From assembly GCA_023384105.1 (NCBI GenBank), contig JAHDXR010000005.1, positions 124,001 to 188,000 of the forward strand: a stretch of 64,000 nt of DNA. The letters are read 5' to 3'. Both the position numbers and the translations under genes were made by a program. This document shows, in pieces, positions 45,432-53,264 of the stretch. Position 1 is the stretch's first letter. The number at the start of each line of letters is the position of its first letter. The stretch is from Hyphomonadaceae bacterium (GTDB taxonomy: Bacteria; Pseudomonadota; Alphaproteobacteria; Caulobacterales; Aquidulcibacteraceae). Below the pieces are notes generated by a model. The model did not search any database. It was not told the DNA's origin and was given only the letters and a program-made list of their open reading frames with translations.

Positions 45432-46214
45432 ATGAGCGAACGCAAAGCGGCTTTGGTCACAGGTTCAACCAGCGGCATCGGCTTGGCCGTCGCCGCCGCC
45501 TTCGCCAGGGCGGGCCTGAACGTGACCCTCAACGGCCTCGGCGATCCGGCCGAGATCGAACGCATCCGGTCGGACCTCGAACGGGAAACCGGCGTTTCGG
45601 TCCGTTACGACGGGGCGAACCTGATGCAGGCGGAGGCCTGCGCCGGCATGGTCGAGGCTGCGATCGCCGCGCACGGCCGGCTCGACGTGCTCGTCAACAA
45701 CGCCGGCATCCAGTTCGTTTCGCCGATCGAGGATTTCCCGGTCGACAAGTACGACGCCATCATCGCGCTCAACCTCTCGGCGGCGTTCCACACCATCCGT
45801 GCGGCGATGCGCACGATGAAGGCGCAGCGCTACGGCCGCATCATCAACATCGCCTCGGCCCATGCGCACGTCGCCTCGCCGTTCAAGTCGGCCTATGTGG
45901 CGGCCAAGCACGGCCTGCTCGGCATCACCAAGACGGTGGCGCTCGAAGGGGCGGCGTTCAACGTCCGCTGCAACGCGATCTCGCCGGGCTACGTGTTCAC
46001 GCCGCTGGTCGAAAACCAGATCCCCGACACGATGAAGGCGCGCGGCCTCACCCGCGAGCAGGTGATCAGCGACGTGCTGCTCGCTGCGCAGCCGACCAAG
46101 GAGTTCGTCAAGGTCGAGGACGTCGCCGGGCTGGCGCTGTTCCTGATCTCGGACGCCGCCAACCAGATCAACGGCGCCGCGCTCAATATCGACGGCGGCT
46201 GGACGGCGCAGTGA
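45432..46214 (+). CDS. bdhA: 3-Hydroxybutyrate dehydrogenase (SDR)
   Basis: A 260-residue short-chain dehydrogenase. TGSTSGIGLAVA binds NAD, NNAGIQFVSPIEDFP and the active site Ser (IASAHAHVASPFK), Tyr (SAYVAAKHG) are present. SAHAHVASPFKSAYVAAKHG with QPTKEFVKVEDVA is the 3-hydroxybutyrate dehydrogenase pattern. It links to the phasin-like gene in PHA use. ATG 45432 is preferred; an upstream frame-in ATG at 45351 would add an atypical 27 residues that overlap a likely promoter (CCTATATTGG). Confidence 0.92.
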   Translation: MSERKAALVTGSTSGIGLAVAAAFARAGLNVTLNGLGDPAEIERIRSDLERETGVSVRYDGANLMQAEACAGMVEAAIAAHGRLDVLVNNAGIQFVSPIEDFPVDKYDAIIALNLSAAFHTIRAAMRTMKAQRYGRIINIASAHAHVASPFKSAYVAAKHGLLGITKTVALEGAAFNVRCNAISPGYVFTPLVENQIPDTMKARGLTREQVISDVLLAAQPTKEFVKVEDVAGLALFLISDAANQINGAALNIDGGWTAQ

Positions 46215-46245
46215 TGAGTCCTGTTTGGCGCGGGCGTTCCGCGGG

Positions 46246-46281
46246 TTGACCAACTTGACCAAACATCCTATCTTGGCGGCA
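46246..46281 (+). promoter_or_regulatory. Promoter of the toxin-antitoxin operon, probably leaderless
   Basis: TTGACC (46246-46251), a 17-nt spacer and TATCTT (46269-46274). The ATG of the antitoxin begins 7 nt after the minus 10, which is where transcription should start, so the mRNA would be leaderless. TTGACCAA occurs twice, 10 bp apart, in the minus 35/spacer region and could be the antitoxin operator. Confidence 0.6.
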
Positions 46282-46541
46282 TGACGCAGGTCAATCTCTA
46301 CGAGGCAAAGACGCAGCTTTCAAAGCTCGTGGACCGCGCAGCCAAGGGCGAGGACATCGTCATTGCGAAGAACGGCGAACCTGTCGCCGTGCTTGTGGCG
46401 CCGGCGAAGGTGAGCAAGCCCAAGCGGGAATTTGGTTTCCTCAAGGGGGAGATGGACGAGGCGCTGTCTGACAAGGCGTGGAAAGAGTCGGACGAAGAGG
46501 TGCGTAAGCTTTTCGACAAGAGCGTGCGCGAAGAGCTTTGA
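46281..46541 (+). CDS. Phd/YefM-family antitoxin
   Basis: An 86-residue protein. The N-terminus VNLYEAKTQLSKLVDRAAKG and IVIAKNGEPVAVLVA are typical of the Phd/YefM DNA-binding fold, and the C-terminal half is acidic and would wrap the toxin. The stop overlaps the toxin start by one base (TGATG). Confidence 0.92.
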   Translation: MTQVNLYEAKTQLSKLVDRAAKGEDIVIAKNGEPVAVLVAPAKVSKPKREFGFLKGEMDEALSDKAWKESDEEVRKLFDKSVREEL

Positions 46542-46939
46542 TGCTGCTCGATACCAATGCGTTTATCTGGTTCGTCCGAGGCGATGCGCGCCTCAAAAAG
46601 CCGCTGCGTCATGCGATTGCGGATTCGAGCGCTTCCATAAAGCTCAGTGTCGCCAGCTTCTGGGAGATGACGCTCAAACACCGGATCGGGAAGCTGCCGC
46701 TTCCCGCGCCCTTTTCCACCGATCCGACGCACGCAATCGAAGCTTGGTGCGCGCGCGCCGCGATCGATCTTCTGCCGATAACGCCGCAGCATGTGGGCCA
46801 TGCAATGAATCTTTCATTCGCCCAGAACGATCCGTTCGACCGCCTCATCGCGGCGACCGCTTTGGTTGAGAAGCTCGAACTTGTAACCAGCGACCGCCGC
46901 TTTCTGAACTGTTCGGGCCTCCGCGTGACGCAGGTTTGA
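46541..46939 (+). CDS. VapC-like PIN-domain toxin
   Basis: A 132-residue protein with the acidic residues of PIN-domain RNases: LLDTNAFIWF (Asp4), SFWEMTLKH (Glu) and NDPFDRLIAATA with ERxxx-like Asp. It pairs with the Phd-type antitoxin, an arrangement known for type II systems in alphaproteobacteria. ATG 46541 is overlapped by the antitoxin stop. Its target RNA cannot be told. Confidence 0.92.
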   Translation: MLLDTNAFIWFVRGDARLKKPLRHAIADSSASIKLSVASFWEMTLKHRIGKLPLPAPFSTDPTHAIEAWCARAAIDLLPITPQHVGHAMNLSFAQNDPFDRLIAATALVEKLELVTSDRRFLNCSGLRVTQV

Positions 46940-46946
46940 AGTGAAG

Positions 46947-48005
46947 ATGACAAGCCGCAAGCCCATCTCGCTCGCCCTGCAGGGCGGCGGCGCGCTGGGC
47001 GCCTACACCTGGGGCGCGCTCGACCGGCTGCTGGAAGACGACCGTCTCGACATCAAGGCGATCTCCGGCTCCTCCGCCGGCGCGATGTGCGCCGTCGTGC
47101 TGGCTGACGGCATCGGCGACGGCCCCGACGCCGCGCGCGCGAAGCTGCGCCAGTTCTGGGAAGGCGTAGCGCAGGCGGGCCGCTCCAATCCCTATCGCCG
47201 CACGCCTCTGATGGCGTTCCTGCACGCGTTCCAGCCCGCCTGGCTGCAGCAGAACTACGCCGCGCTCTGGGCCGACGTCGCCAGCCGCTTCGCCTCGCCC
47301 TACGACCTGAACCCGCTCAACCTCAATCCGCTCAAGGACATCCTGAACGAGCTGGTCGATTTCGAGCGCGTGCGGAGGTGCGACCGCATCGAACTCTTTA
47401 TCGGCGCCACCAACGCCGAAACCGGCCGTATCCGCGTTTTCCGCAACGCCGAGCTGAGCGCCGATCACGTGATGGCCTCGGCCTGTCTGCCGCAGCTGTT
47501 CCAAGCGGTGGAGATCGACGGCGCGCCGTACTGGGACGGCGGCTATACCGGCAATCCCGCGCTGTTTCCGCTGTTCGACGTGCAGGAGACGCGCGACATC
47601 GTCATCGTCCAGATTCATCCGCTTGAGCGCGAAGGCGCCCCGCGCAGCGCCGCCGAGATCGCCGCGCGCGAAACCGAGATCACCTTCAACGCCAGCCTGC
47701 TGAGCGAGTTGCGCGCCATCGATTTCGTCGCCCGGCTGCTCGACCAGCACAAGCTGCCGGAAGGGCGCTACCGCAAGATGCTGATCCACAATGTCAGCGA
47801 GGGCACGGCGCTGACGCCTCTCGGCGCCGGCGGCGATCTCAACACGGACCTGGCGTTCTTCAACCGGCTGTTCGCGGTCGGCCGCGCCGCGGCTGAGGCT
47901 TGGCTCGCGCGGAATTACGACGCGCTCGGCCGGCGTTCCACGGTCGATCTCGCAGCCATGTTCCGCGCCGCGCCGTCGCCGGACGCCGCCAAACCGCTGC
48001 GGTAA
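46947..48005 (+). CDS. Patatin-like phospholipase
   Basis: A 352-residue protein. LALQGGGALGAYTWGAL provides the oxyanion hole, SGSSAGAM holds the GxSxG nucleophile, and WDGGYTGNPAL the catalytic Asp (DGG). No signal peptide or membrane helix, so it is cytoplasmic or peripheral. It starts 8 nt after the toxin stop; a GTG at 46941 is an alternative start. Confidence 0.92.
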   Translation: MTSRKPISLALQGGGALGAYTWGALDRLLEDDRLDIKAISGSSAGAMCAVVLADGIGDGPDAARAKLRQFWEGVAQAGRSNPYRRTPLMAFLHAFQPAWLQQNYAALWADVASRFASPYDLNPLNLNPLKDILNELVDFERVRRCDRIELFIGATNAETGRIRVFRNAELSADHVMASACLPQLFQAVEIDGAPYWDGGYTGNPALFPLFDVQETRDIVIVQIHPLEREGAPRSAAEIAARETEITFNASLLSELRAIDFVARLLDQHKLPEGRYRKMLIHNVSEGTALTPLGAGGDLNTDLAFFNRLFAVGRAAAEAWLARNYDALGRRSTVDLAAMFRAAPSPDAAKPLR

Positions 48006-48041
48006 CTTTTCCTTAGCCAACACAAGCCAAGCGTCGGCTCC

Positions 48042-48500
48042 ATGCGGTTGCGCGCGCAAGTCCTGGCCATGGCCATGCTCGCGGCCCTCGCTGGGCCGGC
48101 CGCCGCCGCTGGCGGCGGTTCGAGCGGCGGCGCTGCGCCGCAGCAAGCGCCGGCGAGCCGTCAGGACCGGCTCACCTCGGCCGACACCTACATGCCGTTG
48201 CCGACGCTGTCGTCCAGCGTGCTGCAGCGCATGTCGGCGCGCGGCACTTTGGTCGTCGACATGGGGCTCGATATTCCCGATGCGGATCTGCGCCGCCGCG
48301 CCCAGCTCAACAGGCCGCGCCTGCGCGACGCGCTCCGCACCGCGCTCGCCACCTACGCCACGACGTATTACCGCGACCGCACCGCGCCCGATCCCGCCCA
48401 GCTCACGCGCCTGATGCAGCAGGCCGTCGACCGCACGCTCGGCGACGAGGGCGCGCGCGTGCTGCTCGTCAACATCATCTACCAGCGTTCGCAGCTATAG
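48042..48500 (+). CDS. Secreted hypothetical protein, weakly FliL-like
   Basis: A 152-residue protein with a signal peptide (cleavage likely near AAAAGG, residue 22). The mature domain LVVDMGLDIPDADLRRRA, then RLRDALRTALATYATTYY and VLLVNIIYQRSQ has the strand-helix order of the FliL C-terminal domain. No flagellar gene is near, so the name is a weak suggestion. It ends 8 nt before a repeat. Confidence 0.6.
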   Translation: MRLRAQVLAMAMLAALAGPAAAAGGGSSGGAAPQQAPASRQDRLTSADTYMPLPTLSSSVLQRMSARGTLVVDMGLDIPDADLRRRAQLNRPRLRDALRTALATYATTYYRDRTAPDPAQLTRLMQQAVDRTLGDEGARVLLVNIIYQRSQL

Positions 48501-48508
48501 CGTTCATC

Positions 48509-48556
48509 TATGGACCGCCGGCGTCCCGCCGGCCGGCGGGACGCCGGCGGTCCATA
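48509..48556. repeat. TATGGACC palindromic repeat, copy D (minimal, no middle)
   Basis: A 48-bp perfect palindrome with zero loop: the left 24 bp (TATGGACCGCCGGCG...) meets its complement directly. It shows that the arms alone form a complete unit, and that the variable middles in the other copies are insertions or spacers. Lies between convergent genes. Confidence 0.93.
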
Positions 48557-48577
48557 GTCCGCGACGCACACTGCGTT

Positions 48578-49123
48578 TTAGCCGCCGCGGCAAGCGATCG
48601 GCATCACCACCGCCGTGATCGAGCCGGCCACCGGCGCGCGGTACACTTGCGTCGGTTCGTCCCGCGCCACCACGACCTCGCCGGCGCCCATGATCTGCCG
48701 CTCGGCCACGACGAACTTCTGCTCCGCGCAGTTGAAGCGGTAGTGCAGGCGCTGGGTGGTGTAGCGGATCGTCGTCTCGGTGGAGGCGTCCTCGACATGG
48801 TAAATCTGCGGCCGGCCGTGGCGCACCTGGATCCAGATGTCGGCCGTCGCGCCGTCGGCGCTGCGGGTGATGGTGCGCTGGTTGAAATGCACCTCGCCGA
48901 GACACTGGCGGTCGTCCGCCGGCGTTTCGCCGCGGCAGTCGCGCTGGCGCGCCACCAGAAGCCAGTCCGGCAGGTTCTGGGTGCTGCCGAGGATGACGGA
49001 ATCCCGTTCGGCCGGCGCTTGCGCCTGGCCGCCCTGCGGCGCGGCGGCCTGCTGCGGCTGGCCGCACGCGGCCAGCGTGAAGATCGCGAACAAGGCGGCA
49101 AGCTTGCGCATCAGAGCTTTCAT
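48578..49123 (-). CDS. Hypothetical lipoprotein (surface-adhesin E-like fold)
   Basis: A 181-residue protein with a lipobox TLAAC (Cys20). The mature region has LLVARQRDCRGE, RTTTIRYTTQRLHYRFNC-like alternation (TIRYTTQRLHYRFNCAEQ) and a final PIACRGG. The strands and paired cysteines resemble the surface-adhesin protein E type domain. Start ATG 49123 places the signal correctly. Role unknown. Confidence 0.7.
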   Translation of the reverse strand: MKALMRKLAALFAIFTLAACGQPQQAAAPQGGQAQAPAERDSVILGSTQNLPDWLLVARQRDCRGETPADDRQCLGEVHFNQRTITRSADGATADIWIQVRHGRPQIYHVEDASTETTIRYTTQRLHYRFNCAEQKFVVAERQIMGAGEVVVARDEPTQVYRAPVAGSITAVVMPIACRGG

Positions 49124-49158
49124 CCTGTCATCATGAAGCGGGAACACGCCCCGGCAAA

Positions 49159-49938
49159 TCACATAGCCGAGATGCCGCCATCTACTTTCAGCTCGGCGCC
49201 GGTCACGAACCGGCTTTCGTCCGACAGGAGATAAAGCCCCGCCAGGGCGATGTCGTCAGGCTTGCCGATCCGCCCGAGCGGCACTTGCCGGGCCAGCTTC
49301 GCCTCGGCCTCGTCCTTGCCGAACATGCCGCGCAGCGGGTCGAGGATGGGAGTGTCGATGAAGGTCGGGTGGATCGAGTTGGAGCGCACGTCGAGGCCCT
49401 TCTTGGCGCAATAGAGGGCGATGTTCTTGGACAGAAGCCACACCGCCGCCTTGGAGGCGTTGTAGGCAGGCGTGTTCCAGCTCGCGATCAGCCCGGCGAT
49501 CGAGCTGATATTGACGATCGAGCCCGGCTGGTTCTGCGCCAGATATTTGATCGCGTGCTTGGCGCCCAGGAACACGGAATCGACGTTCACGCTCATCACT
49601 TTGCGGAACGTTTCGAGTTCCATCTCCTCGACGCCGCCTTTGCCGCCGGCGACGCCGGCGTTGTTCACCAGCCCCGAAATGCCGCCCATCGCCGCATTGG
49701 CCGCTTCGAGCGTCGCGATCCACTGCTCTTCCCTGGTCACGTCGAGCGCGTAGGCGAACGCCGCGCCGGCGCCGTGCTGCGTGTTGAGATCGCGCGCCAG
49801 AGCTTCGACGCCGCCCTGGTTGATGTCCGCCAGCGCCACCTTGGCGCCTTCGGCCGCGACGACGCGCGCGATCGCCGCACCCAGGCCCTGCGCGGCGCCG
49901 GTGACGAAAATCTTCTTGCCCGCAACGCGTCCGGCCAT
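49159..49938 (-). CDS. Short-chain dehydrogenase/reductase
   Basis: A 259-residue SDR. TGAAQGLGAAIA, NNAGVAGGKGG and the Ser/Tyr/Lys triad in NISSIAG and AYNASKAAVW are all present. The C-terminal PTFIDTPILDPLRGMFG and ELKVDGGISAM resemble cyclopentanol or 3-alpha-hydroxysteroid type dehydrogenases. Substrate unknown. It is divergent from cydA with a 145-nt gap. Confidence 0.9.
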   Translation of the reverse strand: MAGRVAGKKIFVTGAAQGLGAAIARVVAAEGAKVALADINQGGVEALARDLNTQHGAGAAFAYALDVTREEQWIATLEAANAAMGGISGLVNNAGVAGGKGGVEEMELETFRKVMSVNVDSVFLGAKHAIKYLAQNQPGSIVNISSIAGLIASWNTPAYNASKAAVWLLSKNIALYCAKKGLDVRSNSIHPTFIDTPILDPLRGMFGKDEAEAKLARQVPLGRIGKPDDIALAGLYLLSDESRFVTGAELKVDGGISAM

Positions 49939-50029
49939 ATCTCTCTCCCTCGTCGGCGGCGCAGCATGGACCGACTTTGCTCAGGCTCCAAGACGCCGCG
50001 CCTTCGAATCTGCGCCGACAGGCCGCAGG

Positions 50030-50061
50030 ATTTGAAAATTAGAAAGCACTAATATTCAAAT
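50030..50061. promoter_or_regulatory. Operator-like inverted repeat upstream of cydA
   Basis: ATTTGAAAATTAG (50030-50042) and CTAATATTCAAAT (50049-50061) are complementary at 12 of 13 positions around a 6-nt spacer. It ends 22 nt before the cydA ATG, in an AT-rich patch. The arms share CTAATAT with the sulfide operators at 10486 and 12811. No terminator-like T run follows, so a protein binding site is likely. Confidence 0.6.
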
Positions 50062-50083
50062 ATAGAAGCGCACGAGGCTGCCG

Positions 50084-51484
50084 ATGGAATGGGACGCGCT
50101 GCTGCTGTCGCGGCTGCAATTCGCCTTCACGATCGGGTTTCACATCATCTTCCCGGCCTTCACCATCGGCCTGGCGTCGTTTCTCGCCGTGCTCGAAGGC
50201 TTGTGGCTGTTCACCAGGAAGCCGCTCTACAAGAATCTCTACCTGTTCTGGGTGAAGATTTTCGCGCTGTCGTTCGGCATGGGCGTCGTCTCCGGCGTCG
50301 TCATGTCCTACCAGTTCGGCACCAATTGGAGCGTGTTCTCGGCGCTGGCCGGCAGCGTCATCGGCCCGCTGCTGGCCTACGAGGTGCTGACCGCGTTTTT
50401 CCTCGAAGCCTCGTTCCTCGGCATCATGCTGTTCGGCTGGAAGCGGGTGGGGCCGGGCCTGCATTTCTTTTCCACCATCATGGTCGCGCTCGGCACCTTG
50501 ACCAGCGCGTTCTGGATTCTCGCCGCCAATTCCTGGATGCAGACGCCGCAGGGCTTCGCCGTCGCCGAAGACGGCGTGATGGTCGCCACCAGCTTCGCCG
50601 AGGTCATCTTCAATCCGTCGCTGCCGTCGCGCTTCGCCCACATGGTGCTCGCCGCCTATCTGACCACGGCCATGGCGGTCGCCGGCGCCTCGGCGTTCGC
50701 GCTGTTGAAGAACAGGGCGCTGCCCGAGAGCCGCACCGCCATCCGCATGGCGATCCTGATGATGGCCGTCGTCGCGCCGCTGCAGGTGCTCGTCGGCCAC
50801 GAGAGCGGCGTCGTCGCGCACGAGCATCAGCCGGCGAAGATCGCCGCCATGGAAGGCTGGTGGACCACGCGGGCGCAGCAGCCGACCCTGCTGTTCGCCT
50901 GGCCCGACCAACAGGCCGAGCGCAATTACGCCGAGATCGGCGTCCCCGGCATGGGCTCGTGGTTCGTCGCCGGCGACGCCGACGCCGAACTGCAAGGCCT
51001 CGACGCCTTCGCCGCCGAAGACCGCCCGCCGGTCTGGATCACGTTCTGGTCCTTCCGCATCATGGTCGCGATGGGCCTGATCATGGTCGCGCTGGGGCTC
51101 TGGGGCGCGCTGTGGTGGCTGCTGAAGCGGCTCGACGGCGCCCGCTGGTATCAGCGTTTCCTGGTGCTGGCGGCGCCGTCGGGCTTCATCGCCGTGCTCG
51201 CCGGCTGGATCGCCGCCGAGGTCGGCCGCCAGCCTTACGTCGTCTATGGCGTGTTGCGCACCGCCGACGCCGTCTCTCCGGTGGGCGCGGCTTCGGTCGC
51301 GGCGTCGCTGCTGTTCTTCATCGTCGTCTACGCCGTCGTCTTCACCGCCGGCGCGTTCTACATCCTGCGCCTGATCGGCGAAGGCCCCGACACTGTCGAG
51401 CCCGAGCCCACATCCGTGGAGCCGCCCGGAACCCCGCTCGGCGTTGGCGGCGAACCCCGCCCGCTCGCAGGGGAGGCGCGCTGA
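50084..51484 (+). CDS. cydA: Cytochrome bd oxidase subunit I (short Q-loop, CIO type)
   Basis: A 466-residue membrane protein. LQFAFTIGFHIIFPAFTIG carries the haem b595/d His, FAHMV the b558 His, and HEHQPAKIAAMEGWW the Q-loop Glu region. The Q-loop is short, as in CioA-type oxidases that tolerate cyanide and sulfide. It reduces O2 with ubiquinol at high affinity. ATG 50084 has GAGG upstream. The stop overlaps cydB by one base. Confidence 0.95.
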   Translation: MEWDALLLSRLQFAFTIGFHIIFPAFTIGLASFLAVLEGLWLFTRKPLYKNLYLFWVKIFALSFGMGVVSGVVMSYQFGTNWSVFSALAGSVIGPLLAYEVLTAFFLEASFLGIMLFGWKRVGPGLHFFSTIMVALGTLTSAFWILAANSWMQTPQGFAVAEDGVMVATSFAEVIFNPSLPSRFAHMVLAAYLTTAMAVAGASAFALLKNRALPESRTAIRMAILMMAVVAPLQVLVGHESGVVAHEHQPAKIAAMEGWWTTRAQQPTLLFAWPDQQAERNYAEIGVPGMGSWFVAGDADAELQGLDAFAAEDRPPVWITFWSFRIMVAMGLIMVALGLWGALWWLLKRLDGARWYQRFLVLAAPSGFIAVLAGWIAAEVGRQPYVVYGVLRTADAVSPVGAASVAASLLFFIVVYAVVFTAGAFYILRLIGEGPDTVEPEPTSVEPPGTPLGVGGEPRPLAGEAR

Positions 51485-52512
51485 TGTTCGGGCTTGAACT
51501 GTCGATGATCTGGGCGGTGCTGATCGCCGTCGCCGTCTTCCTCTATGTCGCGCTCGACGGCTTCGACCTCGGCGTCGGCATCCTCTTTCCGTTCGCGAAG
51601 GACGCGCGCGAGCGCGACCAGATGCAGGCCGCGATCGCGCCGGTGTGGGACGGCAACGAAACCTGGCTCGTGCTCGGCGGCGGCGGCTTGTTCGCCGCTT
51701 TCCCCGCCGCCTACGCCGCGCTCATGCCGGCGCTCTACCTCCCGATCATCCTGATGCTCCTGGCGCTGATCTTCCGCGGCGTTGCGTTCGAGTTCCGCCA
51801 TCACGCGCGCGATCGCGGCAAGACGTGGTGGACCGCGGCCTTCGCCGGCGGTTCGATCGTCGCCACGCTGGCGCAAGGCCTGGTGCTCGGCGGATTCATC
51901 CAGGGCGTCGCCCTGGAGGACGGCGCCTTCGCCGGCGGCCCGCTCGACTGGCTGACGCCGTTCTCGCTGCTCGTCGCCGTTGCGCTGGTCGCCGGCTACG
52001 CGCTGCTCGGCGCGGCGTGGCTCGTGTTCAAGACGCAAGGCGAGCTGTTCCAGCGCGCCCGCGCCTGGGTGAAGCAGCTCGCCGTCCTCGTCGCGCTCGC
52101 CATGGGCGCGGTCAGCCTCGCCACGCTCGGCGTCGACCCCCGCGTCACCGAGCGCTGGGGCCTCACCATGACCAGCATCGACTGGCCCGCATTCGTCCGC
52201 GTCGCGCCGTTGCCGCTGCTGGCGGGCATGCTCTGCTTCCTGCTCTGGCGCGGCGCCGACGACCGCCGCCACCTTGCGCCCTATCTCTACACGGTCGGCC
52301 TGTTCCTGATCGGCTATGTCGGCCTCGCCGTCAGCCTGTGGCCCTACATCATCCCGTTCGCGATGACGCCGGCCGACGCGGCGGCCGCCGACAACGCGCT
52401 CGCGCTCATGCTCTACGGCGCGCTGCCGCTTCTGCCGCTTATTCTCGGTTACACCGGCTACGTGTACTGGGTGTTCCGCGCCAAGGTCGACGCCGATGCC
52501 GCCTATCATTGA
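51484..52512 (+). CDS. cydB: Cytochrome bd oxidase subunit II
   Basis: A 342-residue protein beginning with LYVALDGFDLGVGILFPF, then PVWDGNETWLVLGGG and FRGVAFEFRHH, all diagnostic of CydB/CioB. About nine helices. Coupled to cydA by TGATG overlap. Its last 17 nt overlap the small DUF2474 gene. Confidence 0.95.
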   Translation: MFGLELSMIWAVLIAVAVFLYVALDGFDLGVGILFPFAKDARERDQMQAAIAPVWDGNETWLVLGGGGLFAAFPAAYAALMPALYLPIILMLLALIFRGVAFEFRHHARDRGKTWWTAAFAGGSIVATLAQGLVLGGFIQGVALEDGAFAGGPLDWLTPFSLLVAVALVAGYALLGAAWLVFKTQGELFQRARAWVKQLAVLVALAMGAVSLATLGVDPRVTERWGLTMTSIDWPAFVRVAPLPLLAGMLCFLLWRGADDRRHLAPYLYTVGLFLIGYVGLAVSLWPYIIPFAMTPADAAAADNALALMLYGALPLLPLILGYTGYVYWVFRAKVDADAAYH

Positions 52513-52642
52513 AGGCCCGCCGGAGGCGGGCGAAGCGCGCCGTCCGCTGGGCAAGCGGCTCCTGTGGTTCGCCGCGCTCTGGCTGGGCAGCCTGCTCGCC
52601 GTCGCCGCCGTGGCGTACGCGCTGCGGGCGTTAATTCTATAA
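52496..52642 (+). CDS. DUF2474 small subunit-like protein of bd oxidase
   Basis: A 48-residue protein, MPPIIEGPPEAGEARRPLG followed by RLLWFAALWLGSLLAVAA, a single membrane helix (about 21-44). Small DUF2474 proteins are usual after cioAB and are the counterpart of CydX. It overlaps the end of cydB by 17 nt in another frame. Stop TAA at 52642. Confidence 0.82.
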   Translation: MPPIIEGPPEAGEARRPLGKRLLWFAALWLGSLLAVAAVAYALRALIL

Positions 52643-52647
52643 CTGCG

Positions 52648-52681
52648 TCATTCCGGACGCGCGAAGCGCGATCCGGAATGA
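52648..52681. repeat. TCATTCCGG palindrome (short), likely terminator of the cyd operon
   Basis: A 34-bp inverted repeat starting TCATTCCGGACGCGC and ending GCGCGATCCGGAATGA. It begins 5 nt after the DUF2474 stop and ends 4 nt before the convergent phhB stop. Same family as the inner palindrome at 1837-1938. Probably ends transcription in both directions. Confidence 0.75.
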
Positions 52682-52685
52682 CAGC

Positions 52686-52982
52686 TTAGTCGCGGTAATC
52701 CTCCGCCGCGCGATCCATGAAATGCGCCAGCATCACGTCCTTGTCGGTGACGCCGCCGGCATCGTGCGTCGCCAGCGTCGCTTCGACGCGATTATAGACG
52801 TTGGTCCATTCCGGATGGTGGTCGTGCTTCTCGGCGAACAGCGCGACGCGCGTCATGAACGCGAACGCGGCGTTGAAATCCTTGAAGCGGAACTCCTTGC
52901 GGATCGCGTCGCGGCCTTCGGCGGCGCGCCAGCCGTTGAGGCGCGCGAGCGCGGCCTGAGCGCCGATCTTGGATGCAGGCAT
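52686..52982 (-). CDS. phhB: Pterin-4a-carbinolamine dehydratase
   Basis: A 98-residue protein. [16 protein letters not shown] is the family motif with the three active-site histidines, and [17 protein letters not shown] precedes it. It recycles the tetrahydrobiopterin-type cofactor or acts as a pterin stabiliser. No phenylalanine hydroxylase is nearby. Confidence 0.95.
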   Translation of the reverse strand: MPASKIGAQAALARLNGWRAAEGRDAIRKEFRFKDFNAAFAFMTRVALFAEKHDHHPEWTNVYNRVEATLATHDAGGVTDKDVMLAHFMDRAAEDYRD

Positions 52983-53264
52983 GGAGGGCTCCTTTGTCCA
53001 ACTATGGACCGCCGCACCACCGCAGGCAAAGCAAGAAGCGAGCGCGCGACCCGTCGCACAAGCCCGCTCCCCGGACGCAGCCTCGGCGAAAGCCGGGGTG
53101 CGAGCGGGGGTCTAGGAGTTGAAGCGCGCCCGCGGTCGCCCCTGGGTCCCGGCTCTTCGCTGCGCTGCGGCCGGGAAGCGGGAGAGCCGGCGATGCGCCT
53201 GCGCGCGCAAACAAAAGCGCCGCCGTCGCGAGACGGCGGCGCTGATGTGCGTTGGTTCGAGGAT
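52983..53264. other. Non-coding gap between phhB and the APC permease, with repeat fragments
   Basis: 282 nt without a credible gene. It holds a broken left arm of the TATGGACC repeat (53004-53017, TATGGACCGCCGCA) and a stretch like the TCATTCCGG element (CCTGGGTCCCGG near 53140-53160). The permease terminator is at its right end. No promoter stands out. Confidence 0.6.
53206..53243 (-). terminator. Rho-independent terminator of the APC permease gene
   Basis: Perfect 12-bp arms AGCGCCGCCGTC and GACGGCGGCGCT (53216-53243) with a 4-nt loop. Read on the minus strand the stem is followed by TTTGTTTG after the closing CGCT, a good T tract. It is 21 nt beyond the permease stop. Confidence 0.85.
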
